Positions 26,364-35,347 are shown, counted from the stretch's first letter. The stretch is DNA of 61,117 nucleotides from Firmicutes bacterium UBA4881 (GCA_002399235.1 DHDH01000015.1:52226-113342); one strand, 5' to 3'. Notes: generated by a model from the sequence alone, not told the origin. Made by a program: numbers and translations.

Positions 26364-26375
26364 AAGGAGGTTTTT

Positions 26376-26837
26376 ATGATGAGAAAAACATGGATATTCG
26401 GTATTCTAGTGGTTTTAGTTTTAGCAGGAACAGCCTTCGCTCGTTATGGTTCTCCTATGAATTTGCAAGCAAATAACACTACCTTTAAGCACCCTATTGA
26501 TTATCTTCTAGAAAAAGGTGTAACTTTTGAAGAGTATTATCAGTGGAGACAATCCGGAAAAACTATGTCTGAGTTTCTTCAAAGCAAAAAGATTAACGAA
26601 GCAGATCTTAAAGATCAAATACTCAAAGACAGAACTGCTGCTTTAGACGAACTCGTGAAAGCAGGAGAAATTTCTAAAGAAGAACGAGACGCAAGAATAG
26701 TCATTTGGAAAGAAAACATCGGCGAAAACTGGAATAGTACTGAGTTTCAAGGCCTAGGCTGTGGCCAAGGACGTCAGGGAAATGGTTCCGGTAGAATGGG
26801 CGGAGGTATGGGTAGAGGTAGAGGTAACAGATTCTAA
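26376..26837 (+). CDS. Small secreted protein with Gly/Arg/Met-rich tail
   Basis: A 153-residue protein from the ATG at 26376 (MMRKTWIF), placed by the AAGGAGG just before it. The 16 codons upstream have no ribosome binding site. Signal peptide ends at AFA. The mature helical part (about 35-120: YLLEKGVTFEEYYQWRQSG, DELVKAGEISKEERDARI) resembles DUF2680-type repeats found in small exported Firmicutes proteins. The last 26 residues are Gly/Arg/Met-rich (GRMGGGMGRGRGNRF). The next genes encode a response regulator and a sensor kinase whose external loop carries a very similar GGRGGRGMMMHG segment. A pairing like the Spy/CpxP/ZraP envelope-stress proteins with their kinases is an attractive inference, but no sequence homology to those families is claimed. 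Confidence 0.7.
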   Translation: MMRKTWIFGILVVLVLAGTAFARYGSPMNLQANNTTFKHPIDYLLEKGVTFEEYYQWRQSGKTMSEFLQSKKINEADLKDQILKDRTAALDELVKAGEISKEERDARIVIWKENIGENWNSTEFQGLGCGQGRQGNGSGRMGGGMGRGRGNRF

Positions 26838-26847
26838 TCATTAAAAT

Positions 26848-26874
26848 AATGGAGGCGGTATAACCGCCTCCATT
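26848..26874. terminator. Terminator between the small secreted protein and the two-component genes
   Basis: A perfect 12-bp stem (26848-26859 with 26863-26874) with only a short T-stretch after it. It probably limits read-through into the regulator gene. Confidence 0.7.
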
Positions 26875-27045
26875 TATCAATAACATACAAGCTATTAGGT
26901 AACTAATTTTAGATACATAATTTCCCTTTTCAAGCTAGGTACTATTATCTATCATTTTATCTCGAATAAAGGCTAAAATTCGTTAGAACCTTTTCAAGGA
27001 ACTACTTAAGTGAAATCGAAAGAACAATCAAAGGGGTGAGCTAGA

Positions 27046-27720
27046 ATGACCCGCATATTAGTTGTTGATGATGAAGAAAAGCTACTTTCTTTAATTGTAG
27101 AATTTCTAGCCGCTGAAGGCTTTACTGTAGAAACTGCACAAACAGGCAATGACGGTCTCACTTTGGCAAAAAAGAATATATTTGATCTTATTGTTCTAGA
27201 CTGGATGCTACCTGATATCTCCGGTTTAGAGGTCATTAAAGAACTTCGTAAACAAAATGATATACCGGTTATTTTCTTAACCGCCAAAACAAGTGAGATT
27301 GATAAACTCTTAGGTTTAGAACTAGGTGCTGATGACTATATAACCAAGCCCTTTAGCTTAAGAGAACTCGCCGCTAGAATCAAAGTTATCCTGAGAAGAC
27401 TAGAAAAAAATCAGGTCCAGAACCAAAAACAAATATTTGATCTTACTATCGAACCAGATAATTTTCGCGTTCTGCGAGGTAATGTTGAAATATCCCTCAC
27501 TCCTTCAGAATTTAAGATCCTACGCCTTTTAGCCTCTCAACCTGGTCGTGTCTTTACTAGACTTCAACTAGTGGAAGCTATCTTAGGTGATTCTTACGAT
27601 GGCTATGAACGTTCTATAGACACACATATTAGTAACCTTAGAAAAAAGTTAAGCCAAGATGAATACCAATATATAGAAACTGTACATGGTGTAGGCTATA
27701 AGTTTACAGGTGAGAACTGA
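27046..27720 (+). CDS. OmpR/PhoB-family response regulator
   Basis: A 224-residue protein with AGGGGTGAG before the ATG. The receiver domain (1-120) has the acidic pair VVDDEE, the phosphorylation site LDWMLPD (D52), the threonine LTAKTS and lysine DDYITKPF. The C-terminal winged helix (about 130-222) has SLTPSEFKILRLLA and RSIDTHISNLRKKL. Its stop overlaps the kinase start by one base (TGATG), so the pair is co-translated. Likely targets are the adjacent small secreted protein and this operon itself. Confidence 0.93.
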   Translation: MTRILVVDDEEKLLSLIVEFLAAEGFTVETAQTGNDGLTLAKKNIFDLIVLDWMLPDISGLEVIKELRKQNDIPVIFLTAKTSEIDKLLGLELGADDYITKPFSLRELAARIKVILRRLEKNQVQNQKQIFDLTIEPDNFRVLRGNVEISLTPSEFKILRLLASQPGRVFTRLQLVEAILGDSYDGYERSIDTHISNLRKKLSQDEYQYIETVHGVGYKFTGEN

Positions 27721-29102
27721 TGAAAAAGAAATTAGTAGTTAAAATAATGCTAGTTGTTTTGGGAATTGCTCTAACTACAACAATTCTTTATGGCTCAATT
27801 ACCTCCTACCTTACAGCAAAAAGCTTTAGCACTTATTTAGAGAAAGAAAAGGGAGCCCGAGAAGAGTCTCTAGCTGAATGGGCAGCTAGCTCCTATCCTA
27901 GCCTCGGTTGGGATCTGATTTATTATCTTAGGCCTACAGGAGGTAGAGGTGGCCGGGGAATGATGATGCACGGGACACCTCTCAACCAGGAAAGAATTAT
28001 AATTGCTGACCAAACAGGTACTGTTCTCTACGACTCAGAAGGTCTTAAAGAACTTTTATCTCCAGAAGAACTACTCCAGGCTACCCCCATTGTTGTTGCA
28101 GCTAAAACAATTGGTTATGTAACTATTGAAACCCCTGCTACAAGTAAAATAGCTGCTTTAAGGGAATCTTTTACTTCTTCTCTTAAAACAGTTTCTTGGA
28201 TTAGTAGTGCTTTTGCTGCCTTATTGGCTTTGTTATTCGGTTTTATCCTCTCCTATGACCTAATAAAAAGAATTAATCTACTAAATAACGCTACTACACG
28301 CTTAATAAGTGGTGATCTAGAAACATTAGTTCCTGTAATTGGCGACGACGAATTGGCTCAATTAGCTGAAGCTTTTAATAAAATGGTTTTAAAACTTGCT
28401 GCTAACAATAGAGCTAGGCAAAACCTTTTTAACGATGTAGCTCATGAACTACGAACTCCCTTATCCATATTAAGAGGCAATCTAGAAGCTATGCAATTAG
28501 GTGTAGTGGAGCCGACCACTGCTAGAATAGCTTCTCTTAACGATGAGTTAATTCGACTAACCTCTTTGGTCCGTGAACTTCAGGAGATTGGTTTAGCTGA
28601 AGCAGGTGAATTACAATTAAATTTAGCCACAGAAAACCTTACCGATCTTCTTAATGACTTAAAATTAATCTTCGAGCCCGAAGCAGAAGCTAAAGGTATA
28701 CAATTAATTTTTAGCTATCCAAACTTGCAGGTAACTGTTGATAAAAATAGACTAAGACAGGTGTTAATTAATATTATCGCTAACGCGTTACGCTATACCG
28801 AAAACGGCTTTATTGAACTAAATGTCGAAGAGTCACCAGAAAATCTTTTATTTACCATCACCAATACGGGTCCCCAAATTCAAGAAGATGATCTAGAACA
28901 TTTATTTGATCGTTTTTACAAAGCTGATGCTGCCAGAACTAGAGGTAAGAGTGGTTCTGGATTAGGCTTAGCGATTGCCAAAGCTTATGTAGAAGCGCAT
29001 GAAGGACAAATATCTGTAAGAAATGTCTCAGATGGTGTTCAGTTTAGTTTTTCCATCTCTAAGCATATAGCCAAAACTAGCCAAGTTACCTTAGATAATT
29101 GA
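27720..29102 (+). CDS. Membrane sensor histidine kinase with Gly/Arg/Met-rich external loop
   Basis: A 460-residue kinase. TM1 at about 8-28, external domain 30-155, TM2 at about 157-178, HAMP at about 180-232, HisKA with phospho-His at about 242 (AHELRTPLSI) and an ATPase domain (N-box INIIANALRYTENG, LFDRFYKAD, GLGLAIAKAYVEAH). The external domain has GGRGGRGMMMHG at about 74-85, a Met/His/Arg patch that could bind metal such as copper or silver, or interact with the small secreted protein, which has the same composition. A decayed copy of this gene's 3' end lies 2.4 kb downstream, beyond the GH127-like gene. Confidence 0.9.
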   Translation: MKKKLVVKIMLVVLGIALTTTILYGSITSYLTAKSFSTYLEKEKGAREESLAEWAASSYPSLGWDLIYYLRPTGGRGGRGMMMHGTPLNQERIIIADQTGTVLYDSEGLKELLSPEELLQATPIVVAAKTIGYVTIETPATSKIAALRESFTSSLKTVSWISSAFAALLALLFGFILSYDLIKRINLLNNATTRLISGDLETLVPVIGDDELAQLAEAFNKMVLKLAANNRARQNLFNDVAHELRTPLSILRGNLEAMQLGVVEPTTARIASLNDELIRLTSLVRELQEIGLAEAGELQLNLATENLTDLLNDLKLIFEPEAEAKGIQLIFSYPNLQVTVDKNRLRQVLINIIANALRYTENGFIELNVEESPENLLFTITNTGPQIQEDDLEHLFDRFYKADAARTRGKSGSGLGLAIAKAYVEAHEGQISVRNVSDGVQFSFSISKHIAKTSQVTLDN

Positions 29103-29127
29103 ATGTAACTCCTACAAAAGGCTAATA

Positions 29128-29156
29128 GCAAGGCTGAAGAATTTCTTTGGCCTTGC
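29128..29156 (+). terminator. Hairpin downstream of the sensor kinase
   Basis: A 7-bp stem (29128-29134 with 29150-29156) with partial inner pairing, 25 bp after the stop codon. No long T-run follows, so termination may be leaky. Confidence 0.45.
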
Positions 29157-29471
29157 CGGCTCTTATTTAACTCCATAATCTTTAATCCCCTACTTCAAGG
29201 AATCTAAAAAAACTACGAGGCTATAACAAACAAATTTCCCAAACCGAGCCATACCTTCCATCGAAAGACAAAAGTAACCCTTATTTTTCTTTAGAGAAGT
29301 ACATACATAGGTCTTTGTCTGTATCAGGGGAAATACCTTTAAGTCTTTAGTTTGCTGGCATTCTCCAGATTTGTTTTAGGAGACAGCTATATTTTTTCAA
29401 TACTTCTTTGCAATGACAGCCAAAGTTATTGGCGTTTCTTAAATATAAGTAAGAGATTGGGAGCGAGATCA
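29157..29471. other. Intergenic region before the GH127-like gene
   Basis: No gene. A 40-codon open extension of the next frame (from 29352) has no ribosome binding site and no family similarity, so I treat it as untranslated. Confidence 0.45.
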
Positions 29472-31385
29472 ATGGAAAGTCGGTTAGAGGCAAAAGCTCG
29501 CTTTTCTCCATTACCACTTGATGCTATAAAGCCTTCGGGCTGGTTAAAAAATCAGCTGGATCTACAAGCATCTGGCTTAAGCGGTTTTTTGCCTGAGGTA
29601 TTCAAAGATGTAGGACAGGTAAGTGGCTGGCTGGGAGGGGACGGAGAAAACTGGGAAAGAGGCCCCTATTATCTTGACGGACTCCTTCCCCTGGCTGTTT
29701 TAACAGCAAACTCAAGACTCTACGAGTACGCAAATAAATTTATTCAGTGGAGTTTAAACAGTCAAGAAAAGAGTGGCTTTTTTGGCCCCCGAGAAAACCC
29801 TGACTGGTGGCCGCGTATGGTAATGTTAAAGCCCCTAATGCTTTATGGTGATATAGATCAAAGCGGCAAGATAGAAGAGTTTATGACAAATTATTTTAGA
29901 TACCAGTTAAATAATCTTGATGGTCAGCCTCTCTACCGCTGGGCTAGGGCTAGGGGTTTTGAAAACCTTGTTTCCCTTTTCTGGTTGTACGACAAAACAA
30001 ATACACCATGGTTGTTAGAACTTGCAGAGAAGATTAGAGAACAGACTTTGGACTGGAGCGAATATTTTCTCAACCTTCCTTATACAGCAAACACCAAAAA
30101 CTACTTGGATTTTCAAAAAGCTAATTGGGAATATATGGATAGGGATGATCCTGAAACTAAAACAGTATTTAAGACCTTTATGTATACTCATGTTGTAAAT
30201 GTGGCTATGGCGCTAAAGGCACCCTGGTATTTTTACAGGCTTACTCAATCACCAAAAGATCTAAAGGCTGTTTTAAATGGTTACGAAGCTATTATGGAAT
30301 ACCATGGTACTGCCAACTACCTCTTCACAGGAGATGAACACCTAGCAGGGCTAAATCCTAGTCAAGGTACAGAGCTTTGCGCGGTAGTCGAATTAATGTA
30401 CTCCTTAGAAAATCTTCTTAGCCAAACTGGGGTCTCTAAATATGGCGATTTTCTGGAGAAGATAGCTTATAATGCACTACCTGCTGCAATTTCGCCCGAT
30501 TTTTGGTCACACCAATATGATCAGCAAACCAATCAAATCTCTTGTACTATTGGCCACAGAGACTGGACCAATAATGGAATTGATGCAAATCTCTTTGGCC
30601 TGGAGCCAAATTATGGTTGCTGTACAGCAAACTTTCATCAGGGCTGGCCAAAGTTTGCTTTAAGTCTCTGGCTTAAGGCTGAAGACGGAATAGTACTCTC
30701 TTTGTATGCACCATCTATAGTAAGCTTTATAGCACCTTCTGGTGAGAAGGTAGAAATTGCTATGGATACCGAATACCCTTTTAATGATAAGGTACAGCTT
30801 AAGTTTAAGCTTAATCAGCCAGCGCGGTTTAAGATATATTTTCGCCAGCTTGCTAGAGCCTCTTATGTGCTAAAGCTAAACGGCGAAGAAGTTACCACAG
30901 TTTTAAATGAAAATGGCTTTCTAAGTCTTTTGAGAACTTGGAGACCACAAGATGAACTGGTAATCGATTGGATGATTAAGCCCTGTCTTAGACGCTGGGC
31001 TAATGACTCCTTGAGTGTAGAAAGAGGATCTTTAGTCTTTGCTTTACCACTTAGCGAAAAGTGGGTTAAGGTAAGAGGTGTTGCCCCTAGTGCCGATTAT
31101 GAACTCCATCCCCAAAAGAGCTGGCAGTGGGGGATCTTAGAAGATACTGATTTTAAGGTAGAACATCAAAAACTAACCTTGCAGCCTTTTAATAGCGACA
31201 GTCCTCCAATAATCGTAAAAGCAGGTGGAGTTAAGGTAGATAATTGGCCAGAGGAAAACCTTTCTGCTGGAACGATTCCCAAACCTCAGCTAACCAAAAA
31301 AGAACCCCAAGAACTGGAGCTTATCCCCTATGGAGCAGCAAAGCTTCGCATAGCCCAGTTTCCCATAATTCTTTCAGAAAAGTAA
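29472..31385 (+). CDS. GH127-like (DUF1680) beta-L-arabinofuranosidase family protein
   Basis: A 637-residue protein from the ATG at 29472 (MESRLEAKARF) with GGGAGCGAG upstream. It lacks a signal peptide, so it should act in the cytoplasm on imported oligosaccharides. An alpha/alpha-barrel covers about 1-430 and a beta-domain follows. In GH127 the catalytic zinc centre uses a Glu-x-Cys and a Cys-Cys pair. Both appear here as TELCAV (about residue 300) and GCCTANFHQGWPKF (about 382), and the neighbouring motifs GTANYLFTGDEHLAG and SQGTELC fit. The usual products are beta-arabinose or related sugars from plant glycoproteins, but GH127 relatives vary. The gene sits between an intact kinase gene and a relic of the same kinase. 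It looks somewhat richer in G and C than its neighbours, so it may be an insertion. Confidence 0.85.
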   Translation: MESRLEAKARFSPLPLDAIKPSGWLKNQLDLQASGLSGFLPEVFKDVGQVSGWLGGDGENWERGPYYLDGLLPLAVLTANSRLYEYANKFIQWSLNSQEKSGFFGPRENPDWWPRMVMLKPLMLYGDIDQSGKIEEFMTNYFRYQLNNLDGQPLYRWARARGFENLVSLFWLYDKTNTPWLLELAEKIREQTLDWSEYFLNLPYTANTKNYLDFQKANWEYMDRDDPETKTVFKTFMYTHVVNVAMALKAPWYFYRLTQSPKDLKAVLNGYEAIMEYHGTANYLFTGDEHLAGLNPSQGTELCAVVELMYSLENLLSQTGVSKYGDFLEKIAYNALPAAISPDFWSHQYDQQTNQISCTIGHRDWTNNGIDANLFGLEPNYGCCTANFHQGWPKFALSLWLKAEDGIVLSLYAPSIVSFIAPSGEKVEIAMDTEYPFNDKVQLKFKLNQPARFKIYFRQLARASYVLKLNGEEVTTVLNENGFLSLLRTWRPQDELVIDWMIKPCLRRWANDSLSVERGSLVFALPLSEKWVKVRGVAPSADYELHPQKSWQWGILEDTDFKVEHQKLTLQPFNSDSPPIIVKAGGVKVDNWPEENLSAGTIPKPQLTKKEPQELELIPYGAAKLRIAQFPIILSEK

Positions 31386-31496
31386 TGATATAGTGTAAGC
31401 GAAAGATTAGCGCACAAGAATAAACTGTGAGTTTATTAAACAAAAATCAAAAAGCGTTAATTGCCCAACCCAAGGATCCTCGAATCATTTTCAAGT
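31386..31496. other. Junction between the GH127-like gene and the kinase relic
   Basis: No gene or terminator recognised. This is the likely 3' border of whatever rearrangement separated the kinase from its relic. Confidence 0.3.
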
Positions 31497-31660
31497 TAAT
31501 AATTTAGCTCATCACTTCCCCCAAACTTCGGTAGATAATCGAGAACTGGTATTTGATCATTTTAATAAATCGAATGTTGTCAAAAATAAATATCTGCACA
31601 TATGTCTTAGATAAAGCTCAGTTTAGTTTTACCATCTCCAATCACGTCTTAGAAAATATA
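31497..31660 (+). pseudogene. Relic of a second sensor-kinase 3' end
   Basis: Two blocks align without gaps to the intact kinase. Block 31535-31577 matches 28887-28929 (the segment encoding the LFDRFYKAD region, here readable as LVFDHFNKS). Block 31601-31655 matches about 29023-29077 (the last strand, QFSFTISNH versus QFSFSISKH). Roughly 38 of 50 bases agree in the second block by eye. About 70 bp between the blocks, including the G-box, have been lost, and stop codons interrupt both frames. It is a decayed duplicate of the kinase at 27720, not of the PhoR-type kinase at 46910, whose C-terminus is different. Confidence 0.75.
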
Positions 31661-31706
31661 ACCATTGATCCCAAAGAATTTAATCTAACTTCGATCAGAG
31701 CTTTAA

Positions 31707-31745
31707 AGAGAGGTTAAGGAAAATCCTTAGCCTCTCTCCTTATAT
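31707..31745 (+). terminator. Terminator-like hairpin after the kinase relic
   Basis: A long stem (31707-31720 with 31724-31737) with a 3-nt loop is followed by a weak T-rich tail. It is probably the terminator of the lost kinase copy. Confidence 0.6.
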
Positions 31746-31893
31746 ATGGCAACCAATTTAGACCATTTTTAGAAAAAGAGATTGCTCTATTAAATCATTG
31801 CTTTAGTAAGCACTTAAGTTATAAAGGAGTATTAATATGCCTAGTTAATAATAGAAGTGGTGAAAATGTTAGTGAATAGAGGGTGTGACTAAC

Positions 31894-33327
31894 TTGAAAG
31901 GCCTGAAGGCTATTAGATGGTTTTTCCTAATAATTTTGGCTGTTGCTTTAATACTTTTTCTGATCCAACCACAAGTTAAGGTAGATAATCTAAACCAGTT
32001 ATTAGAAATACAACAAAAAAACTATGTTATCCCAGCAATAGCAGGTATTATTATTAAAAATGGCGAGTGTATGCAACAATCTGTTTTAGGAATGGTAGAC
32101 AACCAAACACCTTTTACCTTAGATACTCCAATTTACATAGGATCGTTAACTAAATCTTTTACTGCATTAGCTATTGTCAAATTAAGCAGGGAATATAGTT
32201 TCAGTTTGGATACCCCAGTCGCAGAACTCTTGCCAGAGTTTAAATTAGCTTCAAAAGAATATCACTCCATAACCGTTAGGCATTTACTAGCTCATGCTAG
32301 TGGTTTATCCGACCGTACTTTTCGAGAAAAATTATTACCTGATGCTTCGCTTTTAGATGGAGTTCTTGCTCTACAAGTTGCTAAGCTTTTAGAACCACCA
32401 GAAACAAAGCTTAATTATTTTAATATGGGTTATACAGTTTTAGGATTAATAATAGAAAGAATCTCGGGTTTACCTTACCAAGAGTATCTACAAAAAGAAA
32501 TATTAACGCCTTTAAAATTAAAGAACACCTATGTAGAAGCTCCAGGAGGAGAAACAATTGCTACTGGCTATCTATCTTTTTTTGGCTTGCCCTTAAAAAC
32601 GTCTAAGCCTAGAAGTAATTATGCTTTACCTGCTGGATATTTACTTTCCACAGCTAATGATTTGTTTATATATGTAAATTACTACCTTAACCCTCTATCG
32701 CTGCCTAAGCAATGCGGAATAACAGCTGAAGATCTAGAAGTAATGCAAAAGCCAGCCTTTCCCAATTGGCCATATGGGTTTGGTTGGATTACCGAACAAA
32801 TAAACGGCAAATCTGTAGTTTATCACGGGGGTTCTCTCCCAGGTTATCAAAGTCAATTAGTTTTATGGCCAGATGAAAAAACAGCTTTTGTTTTACTAAC
32901 CAATTCAGGCAACATTTTACAAAGTTTATGGGGTAGACGCGATATTATCAAAGGAGCTGAAGAACTGGCTTTCAACAGCCAAACAACTATAAAACCGAGA
33001 GAACGCTTTATCTATCTAATATTTTGGAGTCTACTTGGCTTAATTATTGTTCATCTAGCTAATTCATTTGCCTTGCTTGAAAAGTATAAAGAGAAAATTA
33101 CAAAACCAAAGCTCCGACAAGAACAGATTAAACAAGTTGCTTTAATAATCATCTGTTTGTTGATTATATTTAAAGGTCCCCAAGCAGTTGGTCTACTAGA
33201 AAATAGGGGGTTGTATTGGTCTCTAGCTTATACTGTAGAGCCTGGCATAACAGTTACAATCCTGCTCCTTAGTGTAGGAAAATTACTTTTAAGCTTAAGT
33301 AAACTCTTTATAACTATTAGAAACTAG
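31894..33327 (+). CDS. Membrane-anchored serine hydrolase of the class C beta-lactamase fold
   Basis: A 477-residue protein. The TTG at 31894 is preferred because GAGGG ends about 10 nt before it. A GTG at 31885 sits too close. An N-terminal TM (RWFFLIILAVALILFLI) puts the catalytic domain (about 35-365) outside. Motifs are SLTK (nucleophile serine near residue 84), YFNMG (the YxN position) and HGGSLPGYQS (the KTG-equivalent HxG). Three hydrophobic segments follow at the C-terminus (about 372-392, 410-430, 445-475). The family includes esterases, D-aminopeptidases and penicillin-binding-related peptidases. A role in peptidoglycan or secreted peptides is possible but not proven. It is a single-gene unit. 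Confidence 0.85.
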   Translation: MKGLKAIRWFFLIILAVALILFLIQPQVKVDNLNQLLEIQQKNYVIPAIAGIIIKNGECMQQSVLGMVDNQTPFTLDTPIYIGSLTKSFTALAIVKLSREYSFSLDTPVAELLPEFKLASKEYHSITVRHLLAHASGLSDRTFREKLLPDASLLDGVLALQVAKLLEPPETKLNYFNMGYTVLGLIIERISGLPYQEYLQKEILTPLKLKNTYVEAPGGETIATGYLSFFGLPLKTSKPRSNYALPAGYLLSTANDLFIYVNYYLNPLSLPKQCGITAEDLEVMQKPAFPNWPYGFGWITEQINGKSVVYHGGSLPGYQSQLVLWPDEKTAFVLLTNSGNILQSLWGRRDIIKGAEELAFNSQTTIKPRERFIYLIFWSLLGLIIVHLANSFALLEKYKEKITKPKLRQEQIKQVALIIICLLIIFKGPQAVGLLENRGLYWSLAYTVEPGITVTILLLSVGKLLLSLSKLFITIRN

Positions 33328-33513
33328 ATAAGTGTAAAGGTCTAAGACATTTTTAATACCCAACATAATAAAAATCTAGTTGGTCTAACTAGGTAGCAGG
33401 CATAGGTAAATTGAAAAGACAATTGTTAATTTGTAATGATATTTCTACCTTTATATGCTTTAGGAAAATAAGTTTTACAAGTTCGGTCAAAGAACACTAG
33501 ATGAGCGCAAACC

Positions 33514-33543
33514 TTTACAGTTACAAATAAATTATGATATAAT
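33514..33543 (+). promoter_or_regulatory. Promoter of tRNA-Arg(CCU)
   Basis: TTTACA at 33514-33519 and TATAAT at 33538-33543, 18 bp apart, 12 bp upstream of the tRNA. Confidence 0.7.
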
Positions 33544-33555
33544 ATTTGCACAAGT

Positions 33556-33632
33556 GGCCCCGTAGCTCAGTTGGATAGAGCAGCGGTTTCCTAAACCGCG
33601 TGCCGGACGTTCGAGTCGTCTCGGGGCCGCCA
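33556..33632 (+). tRNA. tRNA-Arg, anticodon CCU
   Basis: A complete cloverleaf. The acceptor is GGCCCCG/CGGGGCC, the D stem GCTC/GAGC, and the anticodon stem GCGGT/ACCGC with loop TTCCTAA (anticodon CCT, reading AGG). The T stem is GGACG/CGTCT with one G-U pair. CCA is encoded. It has its own promoter and terminator. Confidence 0.97.
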
Positions 33633-33655
33633 TTATCGATTATGTACTTAATTTT

Positions 33656-33680
33656 AACCACACTATGTGTGGTTATTTTT
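33656..33680 (+). terminator. Terminator of tRNA-Arg(CCU)
   Basis: A perfect 8-bp stem (33656-33663 with 33667-33674) is followed by ATTTTTTGTTTTT. Confidence 0.85.
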
Positions 33681-33831
33681 TGTTTTTAGTTATAGTTAAT
33701 TCGCGGATGTAAAGAAATCAAATAGCAAACCCCTTGCATAACAGTGTACTCGAACTTACATTGGCGTTTGAGAGGGTACAGGTTAGTTAACCTCTCTCTG
33801 AACCGACTAAATTTGCAATTTAAAATTAGAC

Positions 33832-33855
33832 AAAAAATGGAGGCTATCTGCCTCC
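33832..33855 (-). terminator. Terminator on the minus strand for the sugar-binding protein
   Basis: A 6-bp GC stem (33839-33844 with 33850-33855) has ATTTTTTG after it on the minus strand. It is 100 bp past the stop at 33955. A separate 12-bp hairpin without a proper T-run (33890-33901 with 33906-33917) lies between, possibly an mRNA 3'-end stabiliser. Confidence 0.65.
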
Positions 33856-33954
33856 TCTTTCTTACCATGCAAAACCAAGTTTTATAAGCAGTCCCCCAAG
33901 TAGAAACTTAGGGGACTAAAAAATACAAAATAGGATCTGTAATGCTAAATGAAG

Positions 33955-35256
33955 TTATTTCTTTTGTTGCTCCAACAATCTTTTGATATAACGATCATAT
34001 TCGACTTGTTTTTTCTTTATTTCCGCATTATGCTCATCAGCAGCTTCGCGGATAGCTTTTTCCGGATCTACACCATTGAGAATAGCCTTTTGAGCAGCCA
34101 TCTGCAGGTAACGGCGTCTATTTCTGGGAGCTACTAAACCATATATAGAACAATTACCATTGTTTAAGGCTTTTGCAAATACTACAGTAGCTTCTTTGTT
34201 TAAGTTAATTTTCGTCACAGCATCACGATTTGTAGGTAGAAAAAGGGCACCTTTTATTTTAGTCATTATTTGAGAAGCAATTTCGATTTGAGTTCTTTCA
34301 TCAGTGAGCCACTTAATAAATTCCCAGCTTTGGTTCTTCTTTTTAGATGCTTCGAAAATACCAATCGCTGAAGGTGCTCCTGCAACAGTAGTATTATTAA
34401 TCTTTCCTGTGTTATAAGTACCAGGTACCTCAACCATGCTCCATTTACCTGTAAGCTGTGGCGCTGCTTGAATTAGATTTTGGTAAAAGCCAGGAGACTG
34501 CAAAACTATAGCTAATTCGCCCTTGACAAAAGACTGAAAAACAGGAGCTTCTTTGGGAATTTTGTATTTAGTATATAACTCGGCATATTCCTTAAACCCA
34601 GCAATACACTCGGGTGAATCATAGCCTGATTTGGTTAAGGTAGGATCATAATCATCTGCACCATGTTGCCACATAAACATATTTACATCGCTATAAACAG
34701 TATCTGAAAGAAACCATTGTAAAGTAAAATTAGAGTTTTTGGCTTGTAATTTGGGTAACACCTGCTTTAACTCATCCCAGGTGTTAATAGATTTTATACC
34801 AACTTCTTTTAGAATATCATCTCTTTGGAAGGCTACTGTAGCTGAGGCAGTATAAGGGATTCCAAAAGTAAGACCTTTATATTGCAGAGCGCGATAAAAG
34901 TTCGGTGCTGCACGATTAAACACTTCTTGAAATCCTGGCATTTTAGTTAAATCAATCAGAGCACCCCTAACCCCTAACTCAGGTAAAAACAGTGTCCCTG
35001 CACCACCAACATCAGGTGCGTCCCCAGATGCAGCAGCCATTAAAAAGCGATTTTCAAAATCGCTCCAGGATAGGTTACTAAAATCAACCGCAATCCCTGT
35101 TTGGGCAGTAAAGGTAGTTTCAGTTAAGCTTCTAATAATCGCTATCTCTTCATTACTGTGGCCTGTTAGCCAGACGGTTATTTTATCAGCTGCACTAACC
35201 AGACAACTAAGTACTAAAACAATTAATAAGATAACATACCCCTTCTTGATCTTCAT
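33955..35256 (-). CDS. Extracellular (periplasmic) sugar ABC transporter substrate-binding protein, orphan
   Basis: A 433-residue type I solute-binding protein (MalE/UgpB-like, cluster D/F) from the ATG at 35256 (MKIKKGYVILL) preceded by GGGAGTGG. Signal peptide 1-22. The mature part follows the family: ITVWLTGHSNEE, FTAQTGIAVDFSNLSWSDF, AASGDAPDVGGAGTLFLPEL, FGIPYTASATVAFQRDD and KNQSWEFIKWLTDERTQIE. A cysteine in the signal region (LSCLVSA) could be a weak lipobox, but the AxA cleavage site fits better. No permease or ATPase gene is adjacent, so it must use a transporter encoded elsewhere. It is a single-gene unit downstream of hydA and likely takes up oligosaccharides produced by the secreted enzymes. 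Confidence 0.85.
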   Translation of the reverse strand: MKIKKGYVILLIVLVLSCLVSAADKITVWLTGHSNEEIAIIRSLTETTFTAQTGIAVDFSNLSWSDFENRFLMAAASGDAPDVGGAGTLFLPELGVRGALIDLTKMPGFQEVFNRAAPNFYRALQYKGLTFGIPYTASATVAFQRDDILKEVGIKSINTWDELKQVLPKLQAKNSNFTLQWFLSDTVYSDVNMFMWQHGADDYDPTLTKSGYDSPECIAGFKEYAELYTKYKIPKEAPVFQSFVKGELAIVLQSPGFYQNLIQAAPQLTGKWSMVEVPGTYNTGKINNTTVAGAPSAIGIFEASKKKNQSWEFIKWLTDERTQIEIASQIMTKIKGALFLPTNRDAVTKINLNKEATVVFAKALNNGNCSIYGLVAPRNRRRYLQMAAQKAILNGVDPEKAIREAADEHNAEIKKKQVEYDRYIKRLLEQQKK

Positions 35257-35347
35257 TCCACCACTCCCTTGATAATACAATGTAAACCCCTATTTCTTTA
35301 TATACCTTTTTTAAAAGGCAAGTCCTTTGATTCAAGCCTTTATATTA

